In this document: positions 12,601 to 23,455 of the stretch, in pieces
How positions within the stretch are numbered: position 1 is the first letter of the stretch
Layout of the letters: every line of letters begins with the position of its first letter
Assembly: GCF_910592395.1 (NCBI RefSeq)
Contig: NC_088316.1
Location: 12,896,001-12,960,000 of the forward strand
Origin: Lineus longissimus
Lineage: Eukaryota; Nemertea; Pilidiophora; Heteronemertea; Lineidae
Direction: 5' to 3'
DNA: 64,000 nt
Notes under the pieces: model-generated
Databases searched by the model: none
What the model was told of the DNA's origin: nothing
Seen by the model: the letters and a program-made list of their open reading frames with translations, nothing else
Made by a program: the position numbers and the translations under genes

Positions 12601-13615
12601 ACAATGGAATAAGGAAACTACTTACATGTTTGACAGCGCGATATGAAAATGTTTTTTTGCATGTTAAAAGGATTGGAGAGCTGTGAAACGAAGGTATAGC
12701 GTCGCGACCAACTGTACCAAGACAAGGTGATTTCGCGTCGTAAAACGGGTATGAGATGTGTTGGCTTTATTTCTAAAATGGTTCGTAAGCCATCACGTAT
12801 ACACTGTACTCTCTCGGGCGAAATATGAGCCGTAATTGCTATCACATATTTTCTCTTTTATCTACGTGTGAGCGCTCGACAACAGCATTAACTTCTTAGA
12901 TCAGTGGATGTCAGGGCTGAGGTCTTCCTCCGTTCCCCACAACTTGGTCCTTCGGCCCTGTCGTTCTCCGATGGGGTTCAAACAGCGTAGGCTTGGCTAT
13001 GGCTCGCTCATGGCTGGTGTCCTGGTAAAGTTGGTCTCGAGAGGATATACAGTGGGGGCCTGGTCCGAATAGTCAATCACCCTCCTCCGTATGAACTCTC
13101 GTGACAGTCCGTCTTCTTTGCGAAAAGGACTCTCAGCCTGCGTATCCATACATACTATTCGAGTGACGCAAAATTCGACATTTGCTTTAGGGTATCATAC
13201 ATATGCGTATTATCAAATGCCTTCTGGTTGTCTAGAAATGCAAAAAAGCATGTCGAAGAGCGTACAATGAGGTGTGCACTAGTCTCCTTCAATAGAAATA
13301 CTGCAGCGCTGCAGCCATATCCTTTCCAAAATTCCGTTTGTCATGTGGAAATCCAATCGCAAAATAACCAAATATTTTCAAGCATGAATTTATCTGAGAT
13401 TTTTATCCTAAAATGTCTTACTGACCTACATGTAAGTGTTTTGCCACTGAGGGTAGTTGTTGGGGTCAGTATCTTCGCTTTGCTTTTACCTTCATATCGA
13501 GGTATATATATAATCGTATCAGTTCTAAACGATGGCGGTGAGTATGAGCGTACATTTGTACAACGGGTTATCAACGTTAAAAGTGTTTGAAGACGAGAAA
13601 CCGTTATAAAATTGA
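9655..13615 (+). repeat. Tandem duplication unit C (about 4 kb) carrying GPCR copy C
   Basis: The unit is colinear with unit B from the GATCGGCCGCTATTCCG word (9671) through the three exons and 3' flank. It differs by about 180 bp of unshared sequence in the 3' flank (about 12655-12835). The downstream boundary is the next copy of the same start word at about 13635. Confidence 0.85.
10483..12456 (+). CDS. Class A GPCR, tandem copy C
   Basis: Exons 10483-10811, 11356-11576 and 11954-12456 again measure 329, 221 and 503 bases with phases 2 and 1, giving 350 residues. The motif set matches A and B: GNVMS, LALADS, DRL, TSIP and INFYLY. The exon 2 acceptor is TTTAAG rather than TTTCAG, a weaker but usable site. 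Changes in exon 3 relative to B include TVLPF for TVIPF in TM5 and LLYN for LRYN before TM7. Introns align to B throughout. The gene looks intact; function as in copy A. Confidence 0.88.
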
Positions 13616-14090
13616 TGCACATAGAAGGATGAGAGATAGATCAGCCGCTAATCCGCATCATACTTACTCCCTTGGGAAACATGCGTAAGGAGAAGTCGTG
13701 TTGTAGGCCTTGAGGATGCTAATCCGAGACTTACAAGATATCCTACATGTATTTTAAAGTGTGGTCAAATCTGCTATATACATGGCGTTCTATCGGCGTT
13801 GTGCTTCGGTGTCCTTCCTCTGCAGAGCACACAGAGACTCAGGAGTGTAACACACCGCCGATAAATCGGCATGCAGATATGAAGGACGACAACGTCAGAC
13901 TGATCGACATTGGAACATGATTAAGCAAGAGTGGTCTGTGATTCTTTACTACGAGATCGGAAAACATCAAAGTTTTGTGTCGTGTAGTCCACCAGGGCTG
14001 TCTGTCAAACCCTTTGATCTCACTGAAAGGTTTCGAAAATGACAGTTGCCAGCAGGTTACATGTACCACAATCACTAAAGGCCTACACCG
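13616..14090 (+). repeat. Truncated fourth unit of the GPCR array
   Basis: Sequence from about 13616 matches the start of units B and C: GATGAGAGATAGATCAGCCG, the CGGCGTTGTGC segment, GTGGTCTGTGATT, and the CTGAAAGGTTTCGAAAATG segment. Homology stops near 14090, before the region that holds exon 1, and no receptor exon follows. This is the edge of the tandem array, left by unequal exchange or deletion. Confidence 0.75.
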
Positions 14091-14628
14091 TTCATCAAAA
14101 AAATGAGATTTGTAGTTGAATTTGAAAATTTCCAATTGCGTATTTACGCGCTGAATATAAATTTCAGCATTGCCGTGGACAGATATACAAATACTAGATA
14201 TACGAAGTTTCAGCGAAGTTGCATGTTAGATAACTGCACTAGCATTGTACGTGTATGTTACTGCATTTCAATTTCCTGAATCTAAGGCCGCTAAGGCTGG
14301 GCTTAGGTGGAATCCGATGGATGCCATTTCAACATTTATCACTTGAGACCACAAAACGAATTAGATATGTTCTTCTGTTAAGTGGCATCAAACAATTTTT
14401 ATTGATATGGTTGCCAAGTGAAAATCGAAGATAAATAATGACAGAGTGTAAAATGTCAGTCATTTACACGCTGTCATCTGTATCAACAATAGTACCGGCG
14501 TAACAGTAGAAAGTCTACCGGGAAAAAGAATCAGCATACGAATGAATCCTTTCGTTTCCTGGACTTTCTAACCAGGGACATTTCAAACATTTCCACCATC
14601 ATTAAATATACAGAGAAATCCGCGTAGT

Positions 14629-14757
14629 TTAAGAGGGCTGGCGGATCCAGGAACTGGCAGAAGAGGCACTGCACTGCATTTCTCATCAACATTCCTGGAC
14701 AGGAGTGTTCCAAAATGTCATGGTCAATTTCAAAGATTCTATATCAATTAGGGAGTG
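14629..14757 (+). repeat. Direct repeat, left copy
   Basis: About 130 bp starting TTTAAGAGGGCTGGCGGATC recurs at 15546-15673 with roughly 90 percent identity and a few small gaps. The two copies flank the tRNA-derived SINE region at a spacing of about 0.9 kb. They could be arms of an older composite element or a local duplication; no coding frame is shared. Confidence 0.8.
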
Positions 14758-14781
14758 TGCGTCTTGTGCACCCCCTTGGAT

Positions 14782-14962
14782 CCGCGCCTGACTAACGCTC
14801 ATGGATGAAAAATGGAAAGAAACCTTTTTTTTAAAACGATAAAAATAGATTCGCCAGGGTTCGAATCTTATTCGAATCCGCGCCTGATAAACGCTCATCG
14901 ATGAAAAATGGAAAGAAAACTTTTTAAAAAAACGAAAAAATAGATTCGCAGGGGTTCGAACT
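14782..14962. repeat. Tandem duplicate of SINE-adjacent sequence
   Basis: Two adjacent copies, about 14782-14860 and 14876-14955, share CCGCGCCTGA, then ACGCTCAT, then GATGAAAAATGGAAAGAAA, an A/T-rich run and ATAGATTCG followed by a GGTTCGAA word. The second copy runs directly into the tRNA-like segment, so this is probably the duplicated tail or body of a SINE. Confidence 0.6.
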
Positions 14963-15020
14963 CGTGACCACCGACCGAATCAATAGCGCAACGCTCTAAC
15001 CGCTGAGCTACAAGAGCTGT
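14948..15020 (-). mobile_element. tRNA-derived SINE head (Pol III A and B boxes)
   Basis: On the minus strand the segment reads TGTAGCTCAGCGGTTAGAGC (A-box region, about 14992-15012) and then CACGAGTTCGAACCCCTGCG (B-box and T-loop region). The two are spaced as in a tRNA. The D-arm and T-arm words are recognisable, but the anticodon stem and acceptor pairing are poor. It adjoins A-rich repeated sequence, so a tRNA-derived SINE fragment is more likely than a working tRNA gene. Confidence 0.65.
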
Positions 15021-15545
15021 ACTGTTAGACCGGAGATTTTCTGCAATCTGAAGACGAGCCCTCACGGGCCTTGAGGCTACGCGCCATGATTGTGACCAGG
15101 TCACGCTGGCGGAAGAGTAATTGGGTACAAATAGTTCAAAGGTAATCGTATAATTCAATATTTCTACAGATTTTTCTCAATATATAGTATCTAGATAGCT
15201 CGGTGATCTAATAGAACATGTTCGCAGTTGATTTCAATGCTTGAATGGCTTTCTCAAAAATGTTTTTAGAAGCGAGGTCAACAGGGTCAAAAGAAAAGGT
15301 TTTTGGCGCCAAAGATGTCAGCGATGGCAGATTTGAATTGAGATTCGAGTCGATTCTCTTGGAATCGAGTTGAAGTCGGAAGTGCACATGCACAGGGCAA
15401 TCGTATTTAGAAAGCTCAGTGCACGTGATTTGGAGGGACAATTCGGGTGTGGGATTTAGATAACCATGGAGGAAGATGATATGTAATTTGAATTTATCCG
15501 CCTGCTCATCATGTTGAAACCACCGAAATCATCTCATCACTTGGT

Positions 15546-15673
15546 TTAAGAGGGCTGGCGGACCCACAAACTGGCAGAAGAGGGAGCGTGCACTGCATTT
15601 CTCATCAAAATTCCTGGACAGGAGTGTTCCAAAATGTCATGGTCGATTTCAAAGATTCTATATCAATCAGGGG
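15546..15673 (+). repeat. Direct repeat, right copy
   Basis: This copy matches 14629-14757, including GGACAGGAGTGTTCCAAAAT and AAAGATTCTATATCAAT. It lies about 300 bp from the 3' end of the minus-strand receptor gene D and shows no coding potential. Confidence 0.8.
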
Positions 15674-15975
15674 GATGCGTTGTTAGGCCACTGGTTTCTC
15701 CCACCATATATTCACGGACAGAACTCTTAATCGAACAGTCACACGAGTAGTCTAGGACTCGAGGGGGATTGGCTTGGATATACATGTACATGCATACCTG
15801 GTTTACGCCAGATCCAGCGACACGTTTTTAAACTATCTCAATATCTATATTCAGTTGGTTAGTCAGTGGAACGAAAAGTAATTGTTTACGCTGACATTCG
15901 GAAATGCCTTGATACCCAAGAATGAACCAAATGATTCGGTGTATCTGTAATATATCGAGGTTGTATTGCACCAAG

Positions 15976-18900
15976 CTACAGGACGGATTTTTGTGAGCCA
16001 CGTGTCCTTGACATCTTACAACAGGGTAATATATGTTGCAGCCTCTCTTTGACGTCATTCCGGAATTTCTTGCCACCTCCGATACAATAAAGGTAAAAGT
16101 TGATGCCAAAATTCATCTCCCATACGTCTTCCACTATGAAATACTGGCAATAGTACCGCAGACTCCAGTACTCCTCGTCCAGCCTGTATGGTGCCAAGAC
16201 TTCCGGAATCCCAATGATGACGTCGTAGATTCTCAAAGGAATCGACGTCAGCACATATGCGATGCTGACAAGAAGCAACATTCTGCTCAAGTGCGCTGTC
16301 TCTTTTTCTCGCGTTTTCTGGTTTTCCTTGCTGACGCCCATTTCGCTACTCTTCTTTGAGGCCTTGTGCAGGACTTTAAAGATCCACACGTTGCATGAGA
16401 CGATGATTAAGAACGGTAAGATGGTACCTATGGCTAACTGAGCCGTCGTTCCCAGCGTTTCGAGTTCAGGAGCATCTGCTACCGTCATAAGCAGAGTTCC
16501 GTGTCCTGTGGAGAAAATTATAACCCGGTTATAATCGTCATACAGCGTACTACCACAAATGAATAAACGTAAAGGTCTCACTGAAATTAGTCGTAATTTC
16601 TCATCCGAAAGCTAGAGAAAGCCATCAAAAGTATTCTACTGTCGTTGGCTTGGATGGGTCTCTAGCTTTGGCCACATGGAGCCTGAATATCCAATTAAAA
16701 GGATGTGGCAATCAAGTAACTAGCTGTCACAATGTGGTGTTAGCCCGAGGATAAGGACTGTGAGGAGTATTCTTACCTGTCTGCTCGTTATGGACGTATT
16801 TGAAGTTGAACAGTACGTAGAGATTGAGACCACAGACCACAATGCACGTCACGACTATTGTTGTACAGGCGCGGCGTGTTGTGCAGAGTCTGGGAGCAGC
16901 CATCGGGAATCTGACAACGATCAGCCTATCAATGGTCATCTCGGCGAGGTAAAAACCAGAAAGGATTGCGAAGGAAAACCCGATGTACCATATTATTCTG
17001 AGATTGAGAAGAACAATCAGCGAGATACATGTGACAATGTGATGCAGTTGCTCTGAGTGCGCTTCTAACACACCAAGGACGCGCTTTCCACTGGCAAATG
17101 ATGGAATTTTGCGACGAGGGTATGTCCAACACGCACTAATACTATGTTCATATTTATCGTGTTGAAGTAAAAGCCAGCAAGGATTATTGAGGAAAAACCG
17201 GTGTTACGTTTACTGTTACACCCAATAGAAGAAGAGCTGCTAGAACCGTTTCTTGCAAGTGTCATACACACAGGCCGCGATTTTCACTGGCATGAAATGT
17301 TCAACAATATAAGTTCATACCCATGATGAATTTCGCGACGTGAATGTATCACGCACTCTGAGAAGTCCTATCTTTGCAGTCACGCCTTGTGGGTATCTGG
17401 TATTTGAAATTACCCGCCGCTGGCATGACGCGGTTGGCGTATGTAGACGACACTTCCGTATCCCGCCAACCATGCTAGCGCGTAATTTCAATAACCAAAA
17501 CCCACTGGGCCCAAGCGTAGTTTTTTGCAGCGGCAGCGGGACAACGTCCTAGTGGGACCAGGCCATCGCACGGAGCTTTAGGAGGTAGGAAACAAGAGAC
17601 GTCTATCATTCCGTGGCTGGGTGTCACAACTCACAACAATGAGACTAAAGTCATACGAGAATTCAGGCATGTACATGTCTAACATGACGTGCATCAGAGA
17701 AAGGCACATCACTATACAAATAGTGGATGTTTGGGAGTCCGATATGGAATTTTGATGGACGAAGAAATGTCATGGCGGACGAGGCTTCCACTATTTGCTA
17801 TATTATGCAACCAAATGTCTTGGCAAAGAAATCAATCCAAAGGAAAATATTAACCATCCAAGATCATTTGTAAACTTCATTTTGATTGGATCAAAACCTT
17901 TTAGGATCCGTTACGACATTTTTTTGATCCGTTATTGCTTTTTTGGATCCGATACGATGTGATGACTTGAAATCACATGATGTGAATCGAGTTACGCTAT
18001 TGGCCAAGAACATTTGGTAGCATAATATAACGGTATGTCGGTTACGATTAGCTCTGTTTGAAGTGAATCATTCATCACATTGAAGAATCAGTATATCCTG
18101 TGCGAGACAACACTGGATGGCTAAAGCAGTTGACGATACAGTGTTATTCTCAGCATTTTGACGGTGACTCGAAATATCTAAACAATACCCGTAACTCAAA
18201 TATCATTGCCTTTGAAAGGTAAGTGGGACTCGAAATATTTCAACGTTCCCTCGTAACCCAAAGGCAATGATATTGCTAACTCGTGCATCTGGACGTTGAT
18301 ATACAATGTTTACGAAATAAATTGTCTCCGAAACCATAGATACGTAGTGTTGCTGCTGTGACTTCACTGATAAATAGCGCAATGTATTAAACTGTGAATA
18401 TAGAGCACACATGGGGACTTCTCCAATTTGTCAGTGTCGGAGGTACATTGACTTTGGATACAGTTTTATATAGTGTTTTGTGAATTTCACCGATGATCAC
18501 TAACAATGTCCTCCTGACTGATGTTGGGCAAGTAGCCTCTATTTACTCTTGCTATAAATCTAGCTTTTGCGGTTACATAGCCCAATAAAACCTTTGTGGG
18601 TCATTGCATATGAAGTCTACACCAAAATGTTTGACGTCTATTCAAAATATACAACAGCCTTGATGAGGCAGGCAGTGATGCTGAACATCTCCACGTCCCG
18701 AAATCGTTTCATTGTTATTAGTACGAGAAACATCATTGTTCCCAGCTCAGGAGTTTCGTCCGATGTTTTCTCGAACAGGATATTCATTCTCCAAACCAAA
18801 TTACCGGCAGCGACCGTCAATCCTTACGTCTCCTCCTTTCAGGATGGACGGATACGCACAACGCCAGTAGAACTAGGCATCGCCAAAATTACGCTCCATT

Positions 18901-19364
18901 GAGAGAACTTCTGCCAGTAAAGATGGATATAAGGACAACATGGTGTGCTCGTAAAGACGCTTTCACGCATTCTAAAAAGCGTTGACTGGGAGGGAAATAC
19001 GATGTACTGGCTCGGACAACACAACTTACTGCATGTCCAACTCTGTCGGAAAATCTGAATCCCAGACGTGGAAAAATATTCTCCATATTCCTTCGTTGAC
19101 GAGGACAATCGAATCAGCCATCGCAAGAGCAGTCATGTAGTTACATGTCGAGATTCGCCTGTTGTCCTTCTGCATGGTTATCATGATGGACATCACGTTG
19201 CCGAACAGGCCGAATGCCACGATGAACATCCAGGCGTACTTAACGGCGATGACGTACACTAGCTGAAGGACAAGTATCTCGGGGCCAACCGTCGGCGCTG
19301 CAGTAACAGCCATAACTGCCGTACTGGCGGACGCAACGACAGCGGCGTCAGCTTCCCCCGCCAT
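15976..19364 (-). CDS. Class A GPCR, divergent family member D
   Basis: Read on the minus strand, exons are 19364-19030, 16997-16777 and 16505-15976 (335, 221 and 530 bases), product 361 residues. Donors are GTAAGT and GTAAGA, acceptors CTCAG and CACAG; phases 2 and 1 match copies A-C exactly, and so does the length of exon 2. Motifs: GLFGNVMSIM in TM1, CNYMTALAMADS in TM2, EMTIDRLIVVR after TM3, TSIP in TM6 and GINFYLYC in TM7. The second extracellular loop keeps the APELETLGT word of the tandem copies. The canonical TM3/ECL2 cysteine pair is absent here too. The C-terminus has a Cys-Cys pair, a possible palmitoylation site, and is longer than in A-C. Intron 1 spans about 2 kb and contains a decayed exon 2 copy. 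Ligand unknown. Confidence 0.86.
17082..17215 (-). pseudogene. Decayed copy of GPCR exon 2 inside intron 1 of gene D
   Basis: On the minus strand, about 17208-17157 encodes GFSSIILAGFYF, close to GFSFAILSGFYL of the true exon 2, and the DNA matches at roughly 80 percent over about 42 bases. Farther along the frame reads through a region corresponding to EMTIDRLIVVR, but the Asp-Arg pair is gone (INMNIVLVR). No good donor or continuing frame is present. A second block at about 17276-17355 repeats the 17082-17137 part in diverged form. This looks like a relic of local tandem duplication. Confidence 0.6.
18198..18274. repeat. Short inverted repeat in intron 1 of gene D
   Basis: AAATATCATTGCCTTTG (about 18198-18214) pairs with its reverse complement around 18259-18274. 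A GACTCGAAATAT word occurs twice nearby (about 18166 and 18228). The rest of this intron shows nothing else I can name. Confidence 0.5.
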
Positions 19365-21560
19365 TCTCCCCGCGGCAAGTTTCTATATTCACGAAATGGT
19401 CTTGGTGAGTTTTCGAGAGAACGGATTATTTGAATGATGATCCTTGGAGTTCGGAAAATGGTGCAATTACCTGCAAAATATAATGAGCAGCGTCATTGTC
19501 GTTTTGTTCCGCATTCGGTTCATACGAGTAACCTGATCATCATGCAGACACCAATTATCATATTGCAAGTAGTATCAGATTTTGTAAGTCGATCATGTCA
19601 CACAGAACCATTATTTGGAAAAAAAGCTCTTGTGGTCGGATTTACTGCTCGTTGTTACCGGTGAAGCAGTTTAAAATGCCACACTTTAATAATAGCTTAA
19701 AAATAGCTTCGATCTCCAAGCGCCCATATGAGCAATTCTACGGAGTACCCGCTTCGAACGACTGGGAGCATTTGTTCTTGTTCAGGGGACCAAGTCTATC
19801 AATCTCACCCCCAAGTAGACCATTTTTCCGTTTATATTTCCTCAATTATGATGCATTTATGTACCCTAGGAACGGGATAAGTCTAGTAAAGCACTTTACA
19901 AACAAAACAAAACGCTCTCGTCTGAGACTGCATGGGCGATAAATGTATCTTAGTGACCTCTGAACCACTTTTCGACCAGGTCGGGGCTATAGAAAAAAAT
20001 GGCCTTTTCGTGTTAGGCGAAATACTAAGGTCTGGTTACACAAACACCTTCAGTGCAGGTCTTCAGTGCATCAGAGATTTAAATTGCATTTTAAAATCCT
20101 GTGCTCTGAAGACACTGAATTAAAATTCAATTACAAATCTTTACAGCATTTTATCACACAGTGCATTCTCTGTATACTGTTCAAGGAACACGTTTTCAGT
20201 AGGCGTCAATCGTTACAGCGAACTCGCCGTTACAAATTAGCGACCATGATACTTGGAATAGGAAAGGCACATCTGATTGTTCATTGTATCTGTAATTGAT
20301 TTAGGCCGCCGAGACGAAATTCCCGAATTGCAGCCAGCTGTGTGTGTTGGTATTCTGCGAGTTCTAATACGACTGCATGAATGGCCCCAGGTTGCATATA
20401 GCACATAGGCCTACAGTTTTCGCACTAACGATGAAGAGGAAATTGTACCAAGCATTTATCGCTGAAGGAAGTGTCTGCACAAAATTCAGTTATGGCGTTT
20501 AACTCACTAATTGGGTTGTGATTGCGAATATGAGCAATCAGGTGAAATTACTGAGTAGCCATTACTCAGATAACGGATGTGGAACTAAGGGGAACACTGT
20601 TGCATCAAAATCTGGACTGGAAGTGATCAGGGCTGGTTTGTTCAAAACCTTGATGTCTTTACCAGAGTCGTTAGTCTTAACGTGACAAATTTTGATAGGA
20701 CTAACTGAAAGAGAAAAAGTCGTTGTAGGCTACTTAACAGCGCAACCGTAAGGGATAACGTGTATTGTGTACTTTTTAACAACCGGGTCCAGGGAGACAT
20801 TGTGCAGTGTACTAATATTTTTAAAGCCACGCAATATGGTACTGCGAGAAATTCTTGTATGTTCTGGAATATTTCAAGAATAGTTGGTGAAGACAAAAGC
20901 TGAGTTAAACTCCTTTTAATGATGGAAGATAGCGAGGATGAAAATTCAGTAGGGTAAGCCATGTCATTTTCATCAGAATTAATTTTGAACGTGTACGACG
21001 GTGTAGTCATTGGCCAGAGCTAATGATTTAGGTATAATGACGAAAATATAAAATCTTAATTAAGCTTAATTGATTTTTGAATGATACTAAGTCATCCTGA
21101 TCCATCACATCAATGACATGATTGTGTGCTAAGTTATAGGCTATATGACAATGGTCCACATATCTAAGCACACATTAAATCATACATACTGCATGTCCAA
21201 ATTCAATACATCGACTAAAATACATATTTACTTTTTATTGGGATCTCCTTATAAAATACGTCTATGCATTATTTGGCTAAGTGTTTAAATTCTGGTCTAG
21301 GATATGGAAGGAAACTCCATCAACAATATAGTATGTCGTTTACAAAATACAGGTCCTATATCTACGTCAATCTTGAAACTGGACGCCAAGCACCGGCTTT
21401 CCATAAAGAGTTAAGGTTAGTTTTTTATTTGAAAGACTCTTGTTGTGTGTTACGTATCCATCTTCCATGACTGAGCGGTAATTTAAAGTATCGGGTTCAT
21501 AAATTTTATTTTTATTTCACGAACAACGCCGATATACATGTACATAAATTATAGGAAGTG
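19365..21560. other. Intergenic stretch without a supported gene
   Basis: Open frames here are short (up to about 120 codons, for example 20642-21010 on the minus strand). They lack recognisable domains, splice context or biased composition. The interval should contain the promoter of minus-strand gene D just above 19364, but no TATA box or other defined element stands out. Confidence 0.5.
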
Positions 21561-21562
21561 AC

Positions 21563-21793
21563 TATTTGGCAAGCCCGACTTTATACCTAACAGCGACTTT
21601 TCTTGTCCTGAATGGAGAGCCCTCCGATTGGCTAATGTGTTGTAAAGTCTCCAGCTCGCCAAACAGGGTAGATTTTTTACCTGTTTGGCAAGTCCGGCTA
21701 GCCGAACAGGGTGGCTTTTTAGTGCTGTTTGGCAAGCGGCTCTCCAAACAGGACAAAAAAAAGATGCCTGTTCGGCGAGCGGCTTGCCAAATA
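21563..21793. mobile_element. MITE-like element with TTTGGCAAGCC termini
   Basis: The element begins TATTTGGCAAGCC and ends GGCTTGCCAAATA. If TA is the target duplication, the terminal repeat is TTTGGCAAGCC. Inside, the words GCCAAACAGG and CCTGTTTGGCAAG alternate in both orientations, so much of the element can fold into several competing hairpins. No protein-coding capacity. Confidence 0.65.
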
Positions 21794-23118
21794 AACCCGG
21801 CCTACATTATATACAACAGTTGTATCAGCCAATTTCCCGTTAATTGTTTCTACATCTAGACAGCGCCTCAATGTTATAAATTGAGACTCCCCCAGGCCTA
21901 CCTGCAGCCTAATTTCTTTGATAATAGAAAAATGTCCGTCTTTTTCTGCAGTTTCATTATCACTTATCATGATTTCCATATTCCGCTACAAGCTGGTAAT
22001 GGACGTTTGGAAGTCGCCAAAATGTGGCCATCGCCAAGCTTTTAAACACTAATTTTGAATGGCGCTTCTTCCCGTTTGGCACGCGACACACTTAGGCCCG
22101 CGTCAATATGCTTGAAAAACGCACGATGAAACCAATGAAGAAACTGAACTTTTGAACTTAAAACATTGCTTCTTATAAAATGTTAGTACGTGTAAGGAAA
22201 TGTGGTACAATTAGTGCCTTCGGAGTCAATGTGTACTTTGATAAACACGTACTGTCGGGGAAATAATTGTACCTAGGCAATAACTGTACCTTACCAACTC
22301 CGCTACCCGATATCTTCAATAGTTTCAAAGGCGATGATAAAAAGTGTATTGGTTGTCATACATGTACTTGTAGGTACATGTAAAGGTGAATTAAGGCCTT
22401 GGCTAATTGTACAGTTTTGCAGAGGTCAATATAAGTGATTATTTCCCTTGGTCTGAAATTACTCGCAATTTGTTCCAATCAGAAATGTCTCGATGGACAT
22501 AGCCTAATATTGAGGCCAATTCCTAATTTTTAACTTCGTCAATACTCATCATCGCCAATGATCATTACTTTGAATATATGTCATGATATCGTCGTCATGA
22601 CTTTGTTCATGTGACAATATCATGGTCGTTAATGTTAACATGCCATGATATTTAGTTTTATGATAGTTTATTAGTCAAATATATATTACACATACGACTG
22701 GGCCGACACAAAGGGGCCAATGTCTTGACATTTGCATCGGTTAAATCCTCATCTGGCGGTTCAGAGTTGTCGGAGAGGGCATCACCGAATAATTATTACT
22801 CGGTGAGTGAGGACACCGTTCAGGCTTTGAGTAAGATTCAATGTTTTCGACGCCGCGCTTGTCCATCACGGTGCAAAATCCCCTCTAAAATTCTAACCTA
22901 CTTAATAATTGGTTTCTCGATGGATTCAAAACCCCTTTCTTCTAAAATTTCACAGATGACTGATATCAGGACATGATTTAGTATGTAATTGGCCAGAAAA
23001 TATCCTTACATCTTCATAGTTGAGTGGTCTCGTAATATATACATTGCGTATATTCGAGCATTGTTAGTTCTTTGGTACCATACCTGGACACGAAACGAAA
23101 GCAGACTGAGGTACATGT

Positions 23119-23455
23119 TACAATCCAATTTACTTTTGAAGAATTCCCACAAATATTTTTTGACGAGTCGTCCTGACCGGGGTCAGATAGGCGAAGGCAA
23201 CTCCAGGCGAGAACCGACGGTCACGACATGGATTTTATTATCAAAAGCGCTGTCGAAACCAAGCACCCTATGGGGCCAAGACCAATGAAACAATCGAAAT
23301 ATTTGTATGGCTACTTATAATTACAAAGGATTTATTAACGCTTTTCTATACTGTCTCGGAAGTGGAGTGGCCTTTGCCTATCTGACCCCGGTCAGGACAA
23401 CTCATCAAAACCTATTTGTTGGAATTCTTGAAAAGTAAATTCTTGATGGATTGTT
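23119..23455. mobile_element. MITE-like element with arms of about 85-90 bp
   Basis: The left arm (23119-23205) contains GAATTCCCACAAAT, then CGTCCTGACCGGGGTCAGAT. The right arm (23363-23453) is its imperfect reverse complement. The arms enclose about 155 bp. The core CTGACCGGGGTCAG is itself palindromic. No coding potential; superfamily not determined. Confidence 0.7.

Noticed and set aside
14948-15020. Functional tRNA gene on the minus strand
   Set aside because: A- and B-box words are present, but acceptor and anticodon stems do not pair well and the segment runs into repeated SINE-like sequence.
20642-21010. 122-codon minus-strand frame considered as a transposase fragment
   Set aside because: No catalytic or zinc-finger motif could be identified, and neighbouring sequence shows no terminal repeats.
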